Shown piece by piece: positions 1 through 10,500 of a DNA stretch of 64,000 bases; the stretch's first letter is position 1, and the number at the start of each line of letters is the position of its first letter. The position numbers were made by a program, and so were the translations under genes. This DNA comes from Chaetoderma sp. LZ-2023a (Eukaryota; Mollusca; Caudofoveata; Chaetodermatida; Chaetodermatidae), in contig CM067366.1 in the NCBI GenBank assembly GCA_034401795.1, positions 72,787,040 through 72,851,039 of the forward strand. Direction: 5' to 3'. The notes under the pieces are model-generated. The model saw only the letters and a program-made list of their open reading frames with translations, made no database searches and had not been told where the DNA came from.

Positions 1-1000
1 TCCAAATAATTCATTTAGATGAGGTCTGGTTAATTAGCCTTTATTGCACTTATGTCAAATGATTAAAATTTGTAGACGGCTCATGTTGGAAATAGTGTTG
101 ATTTCTTAGACAGAAGCAGCCTATCAGTATGAAGAATAGTTATCTTGTGAAAAAAAATGAAACTTAGGAAACTGAAATTTAAATAAAAGCTCTGAATATT
201 TTTGGGTGCAATTTGAATACAAGTTTTTCCCAAGTACCAGTAGTGAAAACCCTGAGAGAGTTAGACCTGCCATCAATTGGACCAAAGATTAGAGACCCGA
301 TGTCAAGCAAATAACTACAAAAGCAGGACTAATCTTAGTGTCTATATAAGAAAGTTGTATAACGAATTATACGTTGGCAGAAATTGTTCAGGATTTTCTG
401 ATTTTGTTTGGCTTAGTAACGTGCAATATTGCCATTTTTAATCAAGCTCAGATTGAAAACGTGTGCCTTTTAAATTCCCAAGTTGTATCAAGGTTATCGT
501 CACACAGCATCAGGTGACTTGATCCGATAATAACCACAGACATGTGGCAACATCATCACACAATATCCAGCAATGTCATTGAAGAATTATCCAGTATAAT
601 CACGGAAATTGGCCCATGCTCACCTGATGGCGGTGCTCATCAGAGACAGTGAGTGTCAGTCAGTTCTTAAGTGTTTTACATTCGACATAATTTAATATAC
701 TTGTCTAGCCTCTAGCTCTGAAAATACAGACTTATGTCATAAGCGAATATGATTTGATTGGCTAATATAATTTGCAAATATCTTCTCCATCGGAGTGTGT
801 AGCGTATCTGGTAATGCCGTCCAGAAATGGCACCCGTATAACTGAAACGTATAATTAACTTTCAAATGATTTTCCATGGAAACGTCTCAATCCAAGCCAT
901 CACCGCTGTGACTGCAACCTAAGTATAAGTCGGTCGGTTGGTCGTTCAGTCCGTCGGTAAGCAGTCGATCGGTCATTTTTTAACAATGTTAGCAAAGCTT
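1..1000. other. Unique AT-rich stretch, no gene seen
   Basis: All frames are closed by frequent stops and no repeat family of this window occurs here. A short GGTC/GTCG-rich run lies at about 930-975. Confidence 0.6.
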
Positions 1001-1160
1001 CCTATGTCGCTCATAACGCCACAAATATAGCGCCTCATATTTGTCCCGTGTGCCGTTGTTGACCAATGGGCGCCCCAATAACAATTTCAACACTGGACCG
1101 GTACCGTTGACAAACAGGCGCACCAATATCAATTCAATATTGGCGCGTTACATATATATA
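1001..1160. repeat. Degenerate two-copy tandem repeat
   Basis: Two diverged copies of roughly 65 bp, each with a CCGTTG..GAC..GGGCGC-like start followed by CCAATA..AATT. The block is richer in GC than its surroundings. It is too short and eroded to classify. Confidence 0.4.
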
Positions 1161-1194
1161 TAATCAAGTGGTAAACTTTCTCTTTGACTGCAAA

Positions 1195-1440
1195 CGTGCT
1201 GCCCTGTGGGTGGGGCTTAGAATACACCTTCCGTATCCTCTGCATGTCGTAAGAGGCGACTAAAGGAGGTAAGGGTGAAGTAACCCTGACAGAAACCGTG
1301 AGTGCTGAAGACGGAGGTTCCAGGCCACACGGCACACTCTAATAAACCATGGATCCACGCACTTAACGCTTATGATCATGTCGATAGTCACTTACAGGAC
1401 TGGCGGTATGATCAGCGAACGAAAAGAAGAAGAAGACTGC
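1195..1440 (+). mobile_element. Possible SINE relic of molluscan type
   Basis: Contains GTCGTAAGAGGCGACTAA at about 1246-1263, a motif I recall from abundant gastropod and bivalve short repeats, and ends in a purine-rich GAAAAGAAGAAGAAGA stretch that could be a SINE tail. No clear Pol III A box was found; GGTTCCAGGCC near 1316 is only a loose B-box match. The family assignment rests on memory of one motif. Confidence 0.4.
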
Positions 1441-1653
1441 AAACGTGCAATCACTGAGGAAATTTCTATAGTTTCTTGGCCAGTTTTACCCATTAAAACT
1501 AAGGCGGAAACGCCTTTCAGTCATATTCTTCTCAAAATCTTCAGATTATACAATTAATCCCGATGAATGCTCTAGAAAGATTTCAACTGAATAAGACGAT
1601 ACTGACAATGAAACATTAGCTTCCTCGATCTAGTGCAATTACTAATGTTCACC

Positions 1654-1847
1654 TTAACTGACTGCCCGTTGAATTTCTGCAGACACCATTTTCCATGGGG
1701 TCTGACTGGATATGCTGAATATTTAGAAAACTATTTGACTGAAAGTTGTTGGTGGCTAAGCCACCAACAACATTCAGTCAAATTATTTTCTAAATATTCA
1801 CAGGTCCAGAGTTATTGTCTATAGGCTTGCAGCAGTCAGACAGTCAA
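1654..1847. mobile_element. F2 foldback MITE
   Basis: Starts TTAACTGACTGCCCGTTG and ends near GCAGTCAGACAGTCAA, so the right TTAA has decayed to TCAA. The centre is the palindrome TTGGTGGCTAAGCCACCAA, flanked by arms reading GAATATTTAGAAA and TTTCTAAATATTC. The T-to-A change in 'TATTTTG' to 'TATTTAG' is present in both arms. Confidence 0.85.
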
Positions 1848-2118
1848 TGTCCTCATTAAATACCATCCAACGTTAACCTCATTAAAGATGGTCATTCATC
1901 CCTAAGACAACAGACGAATATAATTAAACATAGCACTAATTATCCTAATATGATTATGCACAACTCTGTAATCAACTTACTGCCTCATTACATCTTTCAG
2001 AACTCCGCTACCGTTTATCTAATGGCATCCATATGAACAACAACGATGCAATGATCAGTATAGAATTATGACTTGTATCTAAATTATTGCTGAGACAATA
2101 TATGTAAATGAGCTATCT

Positions 2119-2356
2119 TTAACCGCTTAACCCTCAAATTTATTCAAGAAAATTTCAATTTTCTCGTAGAAAATGTCCATTTGCCGACCAAGAAGACTAT
2201 TTTTGAAAACTTACCACTGGATTGACTGGCTCGGTTATCGAGCCACTGATTCTAGTGGGAAATCTTCAGAAATGGTCTTCTCTTGGTCTGCAAATGGGCA
2301 TTTCTCAAGACCAGTGCAGAAGCCACTTTAAGCTGATATGAGTGTTATAGGGTTAA
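2119..2356 (-). mobile_element. F1a foldback MITE, full length
   Basis: Type example of F1. It has a TTAA at each end, CCCTCAAATTTATTCAAG on the left, GCTGATATGAGTGTTATAGGGTTAA-type sequence on the right, and long arms that pair from GTCCATTTGC to GCAAATGGGC with the centre CTCGGTTATCGAG. The TTAA target and CCCTTT-like ends fit non-autonomous piggyBac-like elements; this is inferred from ends only, as no transposase is present. If transcribed, it would fold into a hairpin of about 100 bp. Confidence 0.88.
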
Positions 2357-2380
2357 AGAATGCTGTGTATGCAGGCTAAA

Positions 2381-3030
2381 TTGACAGTTGAATCACTCCT
2401 GAGTACAACAAATGAACTTTAACCTTTTAATGGCAGTTGAATCACTTCTGACAAATGAACTTTAACCTTTTAATGGCAGTTGAATCACTTCTGACAAATG
2501 AACTTTAACCTTTTAATGGCAGTTGAATCACTTCTGACAAATGAACTTTAACCTTTCAATGACAGTTGAATCACTTCTGAGTACAACAAATGAACTTTAA
2601 CCTTTTAATGGCAGTTGAATCACTTCTGACAAATGAACTTTAACCTTTCAATGACAGTTGAATCACTTCTGACAAATGAGCGTTAACCTTTCAATGACAG
2701 TTGAATCACTTCTGACAAATGAACGTTAACCTTTTAATGGCAGTTGAATCACTTCTGACAAATGAGCGTTAACCTTTTAATGGCAGTTGAATCACTTCTG
2801 ACAAATGAACGTTAACCTTTCAATGACAGTTGAATCACTTCTGACAAATGAACGTTAACCTTTTAATGGCAGTTGAATCACTTCTGACAAATGAACTTTA
2901 ACCTTTTAATGGCAGTTGAATCACTTCTGACAAATGAACGTTAACCTTTCAATGACAGTTGAATCACTTCTGACAAATGAACTTTAACCTTTCAATGACA
3001 GTTGAATCACTGACAAATGAACTTTAACGG
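2381..3030. repeat. Minisatellite array A, 43-bp unit, about 15 copies
   Basis: Unit contains GCAGTTGAATCACTTCTGAC and TTAACCTTTTAATGG. Two copies carry a few extra bases (GAGTACAAC); the last copy is shortened. Point variants (GGCAG/GACAG, AACTTT/AACGTT) are shuffled among copies. The array sits between two F1 copies, 25 bp from the left one and touching the right one. The TTAACCTTTTAATGG part resembles an F1b terminus. Confidence 0.95.
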
Positions 3031-3273
3031 TTTAATGGTAAAACCAGCCAAAAAAACGCTACTACAGGTGTGTTAAAATTCATACCAATTTAGAGAAGAC
3101 TATTTTTTAATATTTACTGCTAGAATGACTGACCTGATAATCAAGCCAGTCATTCCAGCAGGAAATCTTAAAAAATAGACAATTCTCTTGATCTTCAGAC
3201 AGCGTGGATATTTTCTGTCATTCTATGGCAAAATTGAAATGTTCGTGACCAAATTTGACAATGAATGGATTAA
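3024..3273 (+). mobile_element. F1b foldback MITE
   Basis: Begins TTAACGGTTTAATGGTAAAACC and ends GACAATGAATGGATTAA. Both arms carry CTGCT where the family has CCACT next to GGAATG, so a private change is mirrored across the palindrome. Its left end overlaps the last unit of array A. Confidence 0.8.
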
Positions 3274-4118
3274 TCAAGTCAGCGATACATAGTAATTTGG
3301 AAACGACTGTCATTTATTCGAATTCTGATCCTGAGAATTAGCAATAACTTGGTCTACATTGGTCTCAGCTTTGTAAATCAGATTTTATTGTCTAATAACT
3401 TCTGTACTTTTCCAAAGTCTTTCCAGCTAGAAATGTTTGAATCCACAGCCATCTCTCAAACCCATTTATCTGAAATATTCCCTCAAAGGGCAATCTTAGA
3501 ACTTAATTAAATCAGGGAATGACACTTATAGACCAGCTTTGAGCACAAGAACCAATAAATCACATCGTAATTGTTGTGCAATGTCTTCAGGAAACATTTC
3601 AGAAATACTTTATAGCCTATGTAACAGCTATACAAAGTTTTAATTAAATCAGGATGCCGGTTAGTGAGGTCATGAACTCAGGTACAAATTTCTCCTGTAC
3701 CCATTCCAAACTTAGCGCTCGTATGCGAATTAGAAATTATCCTTCTGAATCAATATGTCACCTGTTCCTCTCATTGCAGCCATTACTTGTCATGCTCTAT
3801 CTTGTCTCCGTGACGATGTAATCGCATTATGTATCATTCCTATGCATGTCAGGGTGCAACTCAGGGTGCAACTCACCGCTGCGGAATCAACACCATCATT
3901 TATTGATAAACAGAGAAATTTTGAGACGCTGGAGGGACAACATCGGTACTTCAGAAAATGCCAACACATCAGTTTGCAGAATCTGTAAATTATTCATAAT
4001 TTTAGCAAAGGGACTACATATTACAACTGAATGATACGCTATAAGAGATTTGAGACAACAGAATATCTTTAAATCATTTGTGAAAACATTCCAAAACATT
4101 TACTTTTAACTCAAGCTA
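3274..4118. other. Unique AT-rich stretch, nothing recognised
   Basis: No family copy, array or credible coding frame. A short direct duplication AGGGTGCAACTC occurs at about 3851-3873. Confidence 0.55.
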
Positions 4119-4232
4119 TTAACCCTTCCAGTGGTAAATTTTCAAAAATAGTCTTCTTTTGACATGTAAATGGATATTCCTCAAGACCCCTGCAGAGCCT
4201 GGTTTTGGCCAGCTTGACCATGAAAGGGTTAA
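4119..4232 (-). mobile_element. F1b half element
   Basis: Only the right arm remains, but a TTAA is present directly before CCCTTCCAGTGG and another after GACCATGAAAGGG. The left arm has been lost with its terminal TTAACCCTT kept. Confidence 0.75.
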
Positions 4233-4790
4233 ACTCAGAAATATACATGATATTTAGAAGACAGTTTGAGTGAAAGTTGATGTCACGGTTGACAGATGTT
4301 ACAGGAACAGAATGAGATATAACGTTTAATGAACTCGTTGATCTTTATTGACAAACCACATATGACAACAACGCTATGATGCACACACATTATCTGTTGA
4401 AGAAAATTTTGAAACTAAGTCGTCTGGAAGATGACTCATAATATAGGCTGTCTTTATGAAGCAGCCACATTGTCCGGTTAAATTAATTTTAAAATGTTCA
4501 ATAGCATATGTGGGTATAGTTATTGTGATATTGTGACACTGAGACTTTACATATATTGTTATGTTTTATAAGTTAGATAGACATAATATGCACATGTCTA
4601 CGTAAAACAGCGCTGAAGCCTTGCACATAAAACAACTTCTCGAAGGTCACAACCAAAATGTCATCAGCATTATCCATACACAGTTTTAATCTCCATCTTT
4701 CCCAGTATCTGCATGACTAGCAAAGAATGGTACCTCAGAGAAACATACGCACTTGTAGAGCCTTCTATTGAACATATCAGGATAATGAGA
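4233..4790. other. Unique AT-rich stretch, nothing recognised
   Basis: No repeat family member and no open frame of interest. Confidence 0.55.
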
Positions 4791-5012
4791 CTAACCCTTT
4801 AACACTCATATCAGCCAAAAACAGTTTCTGTGGTGGTCTTGAGAAATGTCCATTTGCAGACCAAGTTTACCACTGAAATGACTGGTTTGATAACTGAGCC
4901 ACTGCATTCCAGTGGTAATTTTTCAAAAATAGTCTTCTCTTGGTCTGCAAATGGACATTTTCTAAGGGAAAATGGAGATTCTCTTGAACAAATTTGAGAG
5001 TTAAAGGGTTAA
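4791..5012 (+). mobile_element. F1a foldback MITE
   Basis: Left TTAA is mutated to CTAA; right end is GAGAGTTAAAGGGTTAA. The left arm lacks the usual 'gagaagactatttttgaaaa' part, so the hairpin is asymmetric. Confidence 0.85.
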
Positions 5013-5041
5013 ATAAACCTCTAGCCCAAAACAAACAAGTA

Positions 5042-5276
5042 TTAACACTTTAACCATCATATCAGCCAAAAACGGATTCTGCTGTGGTCTTGAGAAATCT
5101 CCATTTTCATATCAAGAAGACTATTTTTTAAATTTTACCACTGAAATGACTGGTTTGATAACCAAGCCACTCAATTCCTGTTAAATTTTCAAAAGGTCTT
5201 CTCTTGGTCTGCAAATGGACATTTTCTATGAGAAAATTGACATTTTCTTGAACAAATTCGATGGTTAAAGGGTTAA
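5042..5276 (+). mobile_element. F1a foldback MITE
   Basis: TTAA at both ends, only 29 bp after the previous copy and in the same orientation. The left arm is diverged (CTCCATTTTCATATC in place of GTCCATTTGCAGACC), while the right arm stays close to consensus. Confidence 0.85.
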
Positions 5277-6013
5277 GCAACTAAGATAACTTCGACTGGG
5301 CTAATATGTTATCTAAAAATTTACTCAGAAAGTTCAACTGTAGCAGATATAGAGCAGGTATTTAATTTTATCTCTGATTTAATATTGAAGTGATCGAGCC
5401 AACGAATCATGCCTCAACTCAATACTGGATTCATTTCATTCTTATGCATTTATGCTAACTTTCTCTTTATTTCAATTCTTAAGTGTCCAAATATGGATGC
5501 ACACATTATTGCACTGATACACAGGCACACATGCAGACACATACCAGCATGCATGCACGTGCACAAACACGCACCCGTACATAAACACACAGGCTACTTA
5601 ATTATTAATTAACTCTACACTTAGCATAAACATTTAAATTCCCCTTCATAATTTTCATATCACAGGCAGATGAAAGCATCTATTTACTGTTTAACTATTA
5701 CATCACATACTGCTTGCTGACTGTTAACTAAATTGAAACTTGAAATTTGAAACTTTTAAATATGTTATGACAGGAGCCACAAGCCACAACACAATATGAT
5801 AATGACAATAAGAGAATGACAATAACAGAAATGTATTACGCAGTCAGTCAGAGTACACCCGACATTCATAGTCTGATGCCAGTATATATTTGTAGATGGA
5901 GATTCTCCAGGGGGGTGTGTGGGTGTGGGTGGGTGAGGGGTTGGGAAGGGGGACAAAATACCATCATTCATAATACTTAGGCGGGGGGGGGGGGTGTTTG
6001 AACATTAGAACTG
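5277..6013. other. Non-coding stretch with CA-rich and G-rich simple sequence
   Basis: Degenerate ACAC/GCAC repeats occur at 5497-5595. A G-rich tract (GGGGGGTGTGTGGGTGTGGG type) lies at 5910-5952, and an uninterrupted G run at about 5983-5994 could form a quadruplex. Confidence 0.6.
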
Positions 6014-6053
6014 CTTAACCCTTTAACACTCATATCAGCCCAAAAAATTTTTT
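6014..6053 (+). mobile_element. F1a left-end fragment
   Basis: TTAACCCTTTAACACTCATATCAGCC is followed by a T-run and then directly by F3 sequence. The rest of the F1 copy is missing. Confidence 0.7.
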
Positions 6054-6206
6054 TTAAACTAATTTGCCATAGGCAGCAACAGCAACCAGTCAAATTAGTT
6101 TCAAAATATTTAACAGCTTACCAACATGAGCGAGGTGTGGGTAGAGCTTAGTTAGAGATGGGGCGGAGCATGGCTAAAACTGGGAAGGCCCATTACACAG
6201 ATATTA
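6054..6206 (+). mobile_element. F3 fragment (core and right flank)
   Basis: AAACTAATTTG joins straight to CCATAGGCAGCAACAGC, so about 17 bp of the left arm is missing. The right arm CAGTCAAATTAGTTTCAAAA and the sub-terminal GAGGTGTGGGTAGAGCTTAG motif are intact. Confidence 0.75.
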
Positions 6207-6446
6207 TTAACCCTTTCATGCTCAAAATTGGTCAGGAGAATTAAAATTCTTGCTAAGTGTATGTTCATTTGCAGGCCAAGAGAAGACAGTTTTTGAAAAT
6301 TTACCACTGGAATGACTGGGTCGACTAATGAGCCAGTTATTCCAGTGGTAAAATTTCAGAAATGGTCTTGTGATGGCCAGCAAATGGACATTTCTCAAGA
6401 CCAGTATAAAGGCCAGTTATGACTGGTTTGACCATTGAATGGGTAA
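6207..6446 (-). mobile_element. F1b foldback MITE
   Basis: Starts TTAACCCTTTCATGCTCAAAA, ends GACCATTGAATGGGTAA. The right TTAA has become GTAA. It directly follows the F3 fragment. Confidence 0.82.
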
Positions 6447-6448
6447 AT

Positions 6449-6960
6449 AAGAATAGCCAATTCACCTTTCCAAAGTACCCACCCATCATATGACGTCACA
6501 ATGAACTGCGTGATGTGTACAATGACATCATAATGAATGATGTCATGAATGATGTCGATAAGTACATCACGAACGCATATTTGAAGATGGTCTATGCGTT
6601 GTTGCACAAATTGTTTGCTTTTACTATTTAATAAATATGCTGTTGAATATTTTGAAACTAATTTGACTGGGCGCAGTTGCTGCCATAGGCAGCAACAGCA
6701 CCCAGTCAAATTAGTTACAAAATATTCAACAACTTCCCTGTATAGTTTTCAGGAAATTGATAGCTAGGGCATTTGGAGATTGATCAATCCCAACACAGCG
6801 AGGTGTGGGTGGAGCTTAGCTAGTGATGGACGGGGTATAGTTAAAAATGGAAAGGTCCATTATAAGAGGTTTTAAAAACTGACGCCACTCAGTGATCTGA
6901 ATGTGGGGGATAATGCAAAGCCAGAGTTACCTCCCCTGGACAGAAATTGGCTATTCCAAT
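6449..6960 (+). mobile_element. F3 foldback element, longest copy
   Basis: Outer ends are GAATAGCCAATT and AATTGGCTATTC, a terminal inverted repeat. The core palindrome is GAATATTTTGAAACTAATTT..GCTGCCATAGGCAGC..AAATTAGTTACAAAATATTC at about 6643-6735. The left flank holds TGACGTCA (6491-6498) and several ATGATGTCAT-like motifs; the right flank holds GAGGTGTGGGTGGAGCTTAG. No TTAA is seen at the ends, so its transposase class is open. Confidence 0.75.
6491..6498. promoter_or_regulatory. Perfect CRE-like palindrome TGACGTCA inside F3
   Basis: Matches the full cAMP-response element bound by CREB/ATF bZIP factors. It lies in a cluster of TGATGTCA-type variants at 6525-6560, and related TGACGTAA motifs occur in the other F3 copies. 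Function is not shown. Confidence 0.35.
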
Positions 6961-7621
6961 AAAAACATAATTAAAATCAAACAAATTCATTAGAACTGTT
7001 AAGAAGCAAGATTGGATGAAATGAGATTTGGAGACATTGAGACCAAAGCATGAAATTGGTCAGATGTGATTGACATCTTCTTGTGAGACGATAAAATGAA
7101 GGTTAATGGGATTCGTGCAAATGTTTCCAATTGTTTCGTAAGAATATGATGACGGTATGCATTGCACAGAAACAATCTTGTGCAAAGAATGCTGGGATGT
7201 CAAAGCACACTATACTACTCCACTTGGGTGGATAGAATTAAATTTTAGCGCCGTTGAGTCGCTCTAAAGCCTGAAGCGTTTCTATTCTGTTATGCATCGA
7301 TCATTGTCAATACTGGCGCTTCTGCTTCGCCACTTGCATTATGTCAACGCAAACTGAGCCAGTCACGATAGCTTTAATTTGATTCTTTGTTTTGCTGAAC
7401 GTGTGAGTGCCGGTGAAGGTCGGAGATTGTAGCGGAATGGAGGAAAGGTTCGTGGAGACATGGCTGGAGAGATACGGAGATGGTGGTAAACTGTGTGACT
7501 TAAAGTTTAATGAAGTCACAGGGAGATAGAACGCATCGGTGATTCCACTACAACAATGGAGAGCTGACGAGCAGTTTAATAACACTTTATTAGTCAAGGC
7601 AGGCAATATTGGCCTTACAGG
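6961..7621. other. Unique stretch with moderately raised GC; short open frame
   Basis: Not repeat-like. An ATG-started 30-codon frame on the + strand at 7437-7529 encodes a charged peptide (MEERFVETWLERYGDGG at the start). The opposite strand is open for 114 codons over 7307-7651 with a low-complexity Ser/Pro/Leu composition. I recognise neither. Confidence 0.4.
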
Positions 7622-7823
7622 GAGTCTCGATAAATGTCTAAATATTTGCAAGCCAAGAGAAGACTATTTTTGAAATTTTATAACTGGAATGGCTGGTTCG
7701 ATAACAGAGCCAGTTATTCCTGAACACGATTTAAAAAAATGCTCTCCTCTTGATCAGCAAATAGATATTAAATAATGAAGAATTTAGATTTTCTGGGTCA
7801 ACTTTGAATATTAAAGGAATTTA
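7622..7823 (+). mobile_element. F1 copy, degenerate
   Basis: Central part CAAGCCAAGAGAAGACTATTTTTG..GGAATGGCTGGTTCGATAACAGAGCC is clear. The ends are eroded: the right end reads CAACTTTGAATATTAAAGGAATTTAA. Left boundary is approximate. Confidence 0.65.
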
Positions 7824-7904
7824 AAACTCCCTTGTGAACTGCCATTTCTGTACTGTTCCACCAGTCACTGGTTTCCATCCTAAAAATGTGTACAACAGCA
7901 ACAT

Positions 7905-8269
7905 TCTAACAATAGATCCTTCTAGATTTAGCTATGCCCCACCCTTCTCTAGCCACACCTCACTCGTGTCGGAATCGATCGATTTCTGAACTCCCTGACT
8001 ATCAACTTCCAGAAGACCGTACAGGTAAACTATTGAAAATTTTGGAACTAATTTGACTGGGCTGCTGTTGCTATGGCAGCAACAGCGTCCAGTCAAATTA
8101 GTTCCAAAATATTCAACAGCATGTTTATTAAATAGTAGACATACAATTCGTACATGTCGGACTATTAAGAGTTAGACAGGCCAAACAGAATCATTTTTGA
8201 TATAATGATTATGACGTAATCCTACACGCGGCTCAGCTGAGTCATAATCTGGAAAGGTGAATTGACACC
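7905..8269 (-). mobile_element. F3 foldback element, reverse orientation
   Basis: Left flank has GCTATGCCCCACCC and CTAGCCACACCTC (reverse of the F3 right flank). The core is TTTTGGAACTAATTTGACTGG..CTGTTGCTATGGCAGCAAC..CCAAAATATTC at about 8030-8118, and the element ends GGAAAGGTGAATTG. The change CAAAA to CCAAA is mirrored on both arms (TTTTGG and CCAAAA). Confidence 0.78.
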
Positions 8270-8275
8270 ATAGCT

Positions 8276-8736
8276 TGTTTTCCCCAGTCTTCTAACGAGA
8301 CCTCAAACACATATCTCCTGCGTGATAACGGTTAAACTTTGGCAACTTTTTTGAAAATAATCAACAATTCTTCATCCATGCGCTGACAGAATCACCTGTT
8401 ACGCTTTATTCTGCTTATCTGGTGTCTTTGTCAGACAATAACGGGCCAATTATTAGCGCATTTTCTGCTAGCCTGGAACTGCATAGCGCCACCTGTCAGT
8501 TGGTGATACATCAAAGAATAGCGGAATGAAGAATTATGATAGATGTGAATAAAGACTGATGACACCATGTGAGAAGAATGGGTGGGGGGGGGGGGGGAGA
8601 GACACATTTAGGCTACAGGACATATATCTGTATAATATGATGTATCATATTATAATATTGCTTATAATTATTTTTCAGTTTGCGAGTTTTCTATATAATG
8701 GCAACAAAATATGCTCATATAATTACCGGTAATACT
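8276..8736. other. Unique stretch with a long G run
   Basis: A G run of about 16 bases (about 8582-8597) follows GAAGAATGGGT. Otherwise no family copy, array or gene is seen. Confidence 0.55.
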
Positions 8737-8770
8737 TTAACCCTTTAACCCTCAAATCTATTACACTGTA
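8737..8770 (-). mobile_element. F1a terminal fragment
   Basis: TTAACCCTTTAACCCTCAAATC only; the arms are missing. Confidence 0.6.
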
Positions 8771-9009
8771 AATAAATTGCCATCTGTGATATTCGGGTTG
8801 AAATGGCTATATACCCGACGTATCCATGTACCACACACAGACAACTATGCGACATAGCAGAAAATCAAAGAAAGAAATCAGATACATGCAGAAAGCATTT
8901 TACATTATTTTTTTTAAATCTAAAATGGGACTCAATTAAAATTTGCTGTAAAGCCTGCATTTTAGGTTAATGAAACATAGAACCTCAATTATCATAGTTT
9001 TAACCCACT

Positions 9010-9244
9010 TTAACCCTTTAACACTCATATCGGCCAAAAACGGCTTCTGCGGTGGTCTTGAAAAATGTCCATTTGCAGACCAAGGGAAGAGTATTTTTGG
9101 AAATTTACCACAGGAATGACTGGCTCGATAACCGAGCCAGTCATTCCAGTGGTAAATCTTCAAAAATAGTTTTCTCTTGGTCTGCAAATGGACATTTTCT
9201 ATGAAAAAATTTATTTTTAATAAAATCGAGGTTTAAATGGTTAA
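9010..9244 (+). mobile_element. F1a foldback MITE, full length
   Basis: TTAA at both ends, close to consensus. The centre CTCGATAACCGAG gives an almost unbroken palindrome between GTCCATTTGC and GCAAATGGAC. Confidence 0.9.
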
Positions 9245-9247
9245 CTC

Positions 9248-9545
9248 TTAAGCCGACCTACCATGATCAGATTGCTTGTAATTTGATTGGTTGCCTATTT
9301 TGAAACTAATTTGGCTGGGAGCTGTTGATGGCTTACCAGCAACTCAACTCAAAAGTGTACACAAAATTTTATATAGACATTATAGCATACTGTATATTTT
9401 ATGCTTAAGCTGAGCTTCCATGATCAGATTTATTGTACAATTGGTTGAGTATTTTGAAACTAATTTGGCTGGGAGCTGTTGATGGCTATACCAGAAACAG
9501 CAGATCCCAGTCAAATTAGTTTCAAAATATTTGCCAGCATACTCT
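9248..9545 (+). mobile_element. F3-type core in two direct copies
   Basis: Copy one (about 9248-9345) and copy two (about 9405-9545) both read TAAGC(C/T)GA..CCATGATCAGATT..TTTTGAAACTAATTTGGCTGGGAGCTGTTGATGGC. Only the second retains the returning arm CAGTCAAATTAGTTTCAAAA. They share the private change GACTGG to GGCTGG, so this is a local duplication of one insertion. Confidence 0.7.
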
Positions 9546-9599
9546 ACAAACAGGATTAAAGAGTTACCTGACTTGACCTCACAGAGTAGGTAGCCAGTT

Positions 9600-10500
9600 T
9601 TTTCTTGGGCATTTCTGTATGTCCAAACTCTCATGAAATCAATGGTATTTTTATTGGATTTAGGATCATCATCAATCTTCAAGAAACCTAGTCCAACCTC
9701 CCTATGAAGTTTCAAAGCAATCCAATAAACGGTAATGGAGTTAATGTCTCAGAGATGAGAGTGGCAACTGAGGAAACACTGAAAACCATTTAAAACTACT
9801 AAACCACCTCCACCCACGCGACGCCCCCCCCCCCCCCACCCCCCCCCCCCCCCCCCTTTGAAAAAGGTTAGTTTTAAAGGTATTTAATCAAAAGCACTTT
9901 TAAAATCCCAATTTTAGCCAAAAAACACTGAAATCAGTGTATCCATTGAAGACTCATGTATGATGTCTGGACACCAATTTCAAGATGGCTACCCGTGGCT
10001 GGTGGCCATCTTGGATTTCAGATTATCATCGATTTCAATAGCTTTCTTCTCCAGACCTTATATATATATAAGTCCAACCACGCTATGGTTTGAAACGATC
10101 CGATAAATGGTAATGGAGCTATCATCAGCAATTTTCGAAATAGCCGTAGGTGGCTGGCAGCCATCTTGGATGTCGCATCAACATCAATTTCGATAGATTT
10201 CTTCCCCAGACCTAGTCCAACCATCCTATGAATAAATGATAGCAGTTATCATCCGGAAACCAATTTTCAGGATGGCCGGCAGTTGCTAGCGGCCAACTTG
10301 TATTTCTGATCATCGTCAATTTCTATAGGTCTCTTCTGCACACCTAGTCCTACCACCCTATGAAGGCCAACCACCATATAAAGTTTCAAAGCGATCCGAT
10401 AAACGGTAATGGAGTTATCATTCGGAAACCACTCTGCTGCCAGCCCGCCTGTCCACCAACCATCACATAATATCCCACCAATTTTTTTGGCAGGGTACAA
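9600..10500. repeat. Degenerate tandem repeat, about 130-180 bp unit
   Basis: Four to five diverged copies of a module with GATCCGATAAACGGTAATGG, CTAGTCCAACCNNCCTATGAA and GGTGGCTGGCNGCCATCTTGG. Clearest joins are near 9970, 10130, 10254 and 10424. This style of repeat is familiar to me from molluscan intergenic DNA. It is interrupted by the poly-C tract and is old. Confidence 0.6.
9826..9857. repeat. Poly-C tract
   Basis: About 30 C bases broken by one A. A possible quadruplex former on the - strand. Confidence 0.9.

Noticed and set aside
1310-1330. Pol III B box / tRNA-derived head for the SINE-like segment
   Set aside because: GGTTCCAGGCC matches only loosely and no A box lies at the right distance upstream.
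1633-1824. Frames sharing a 'SYWWLSHQQLSVKLFSKYS' type peptide (also near 17550 and 47746)
   Set aside because: Translation of the F2 palindrome arm; same reasoning as for F1.
7307-7651. 114-codon - strand frame
   Set aside because: Serine/proline/leucine-rich with no motif; its end runs into an F1 copy.
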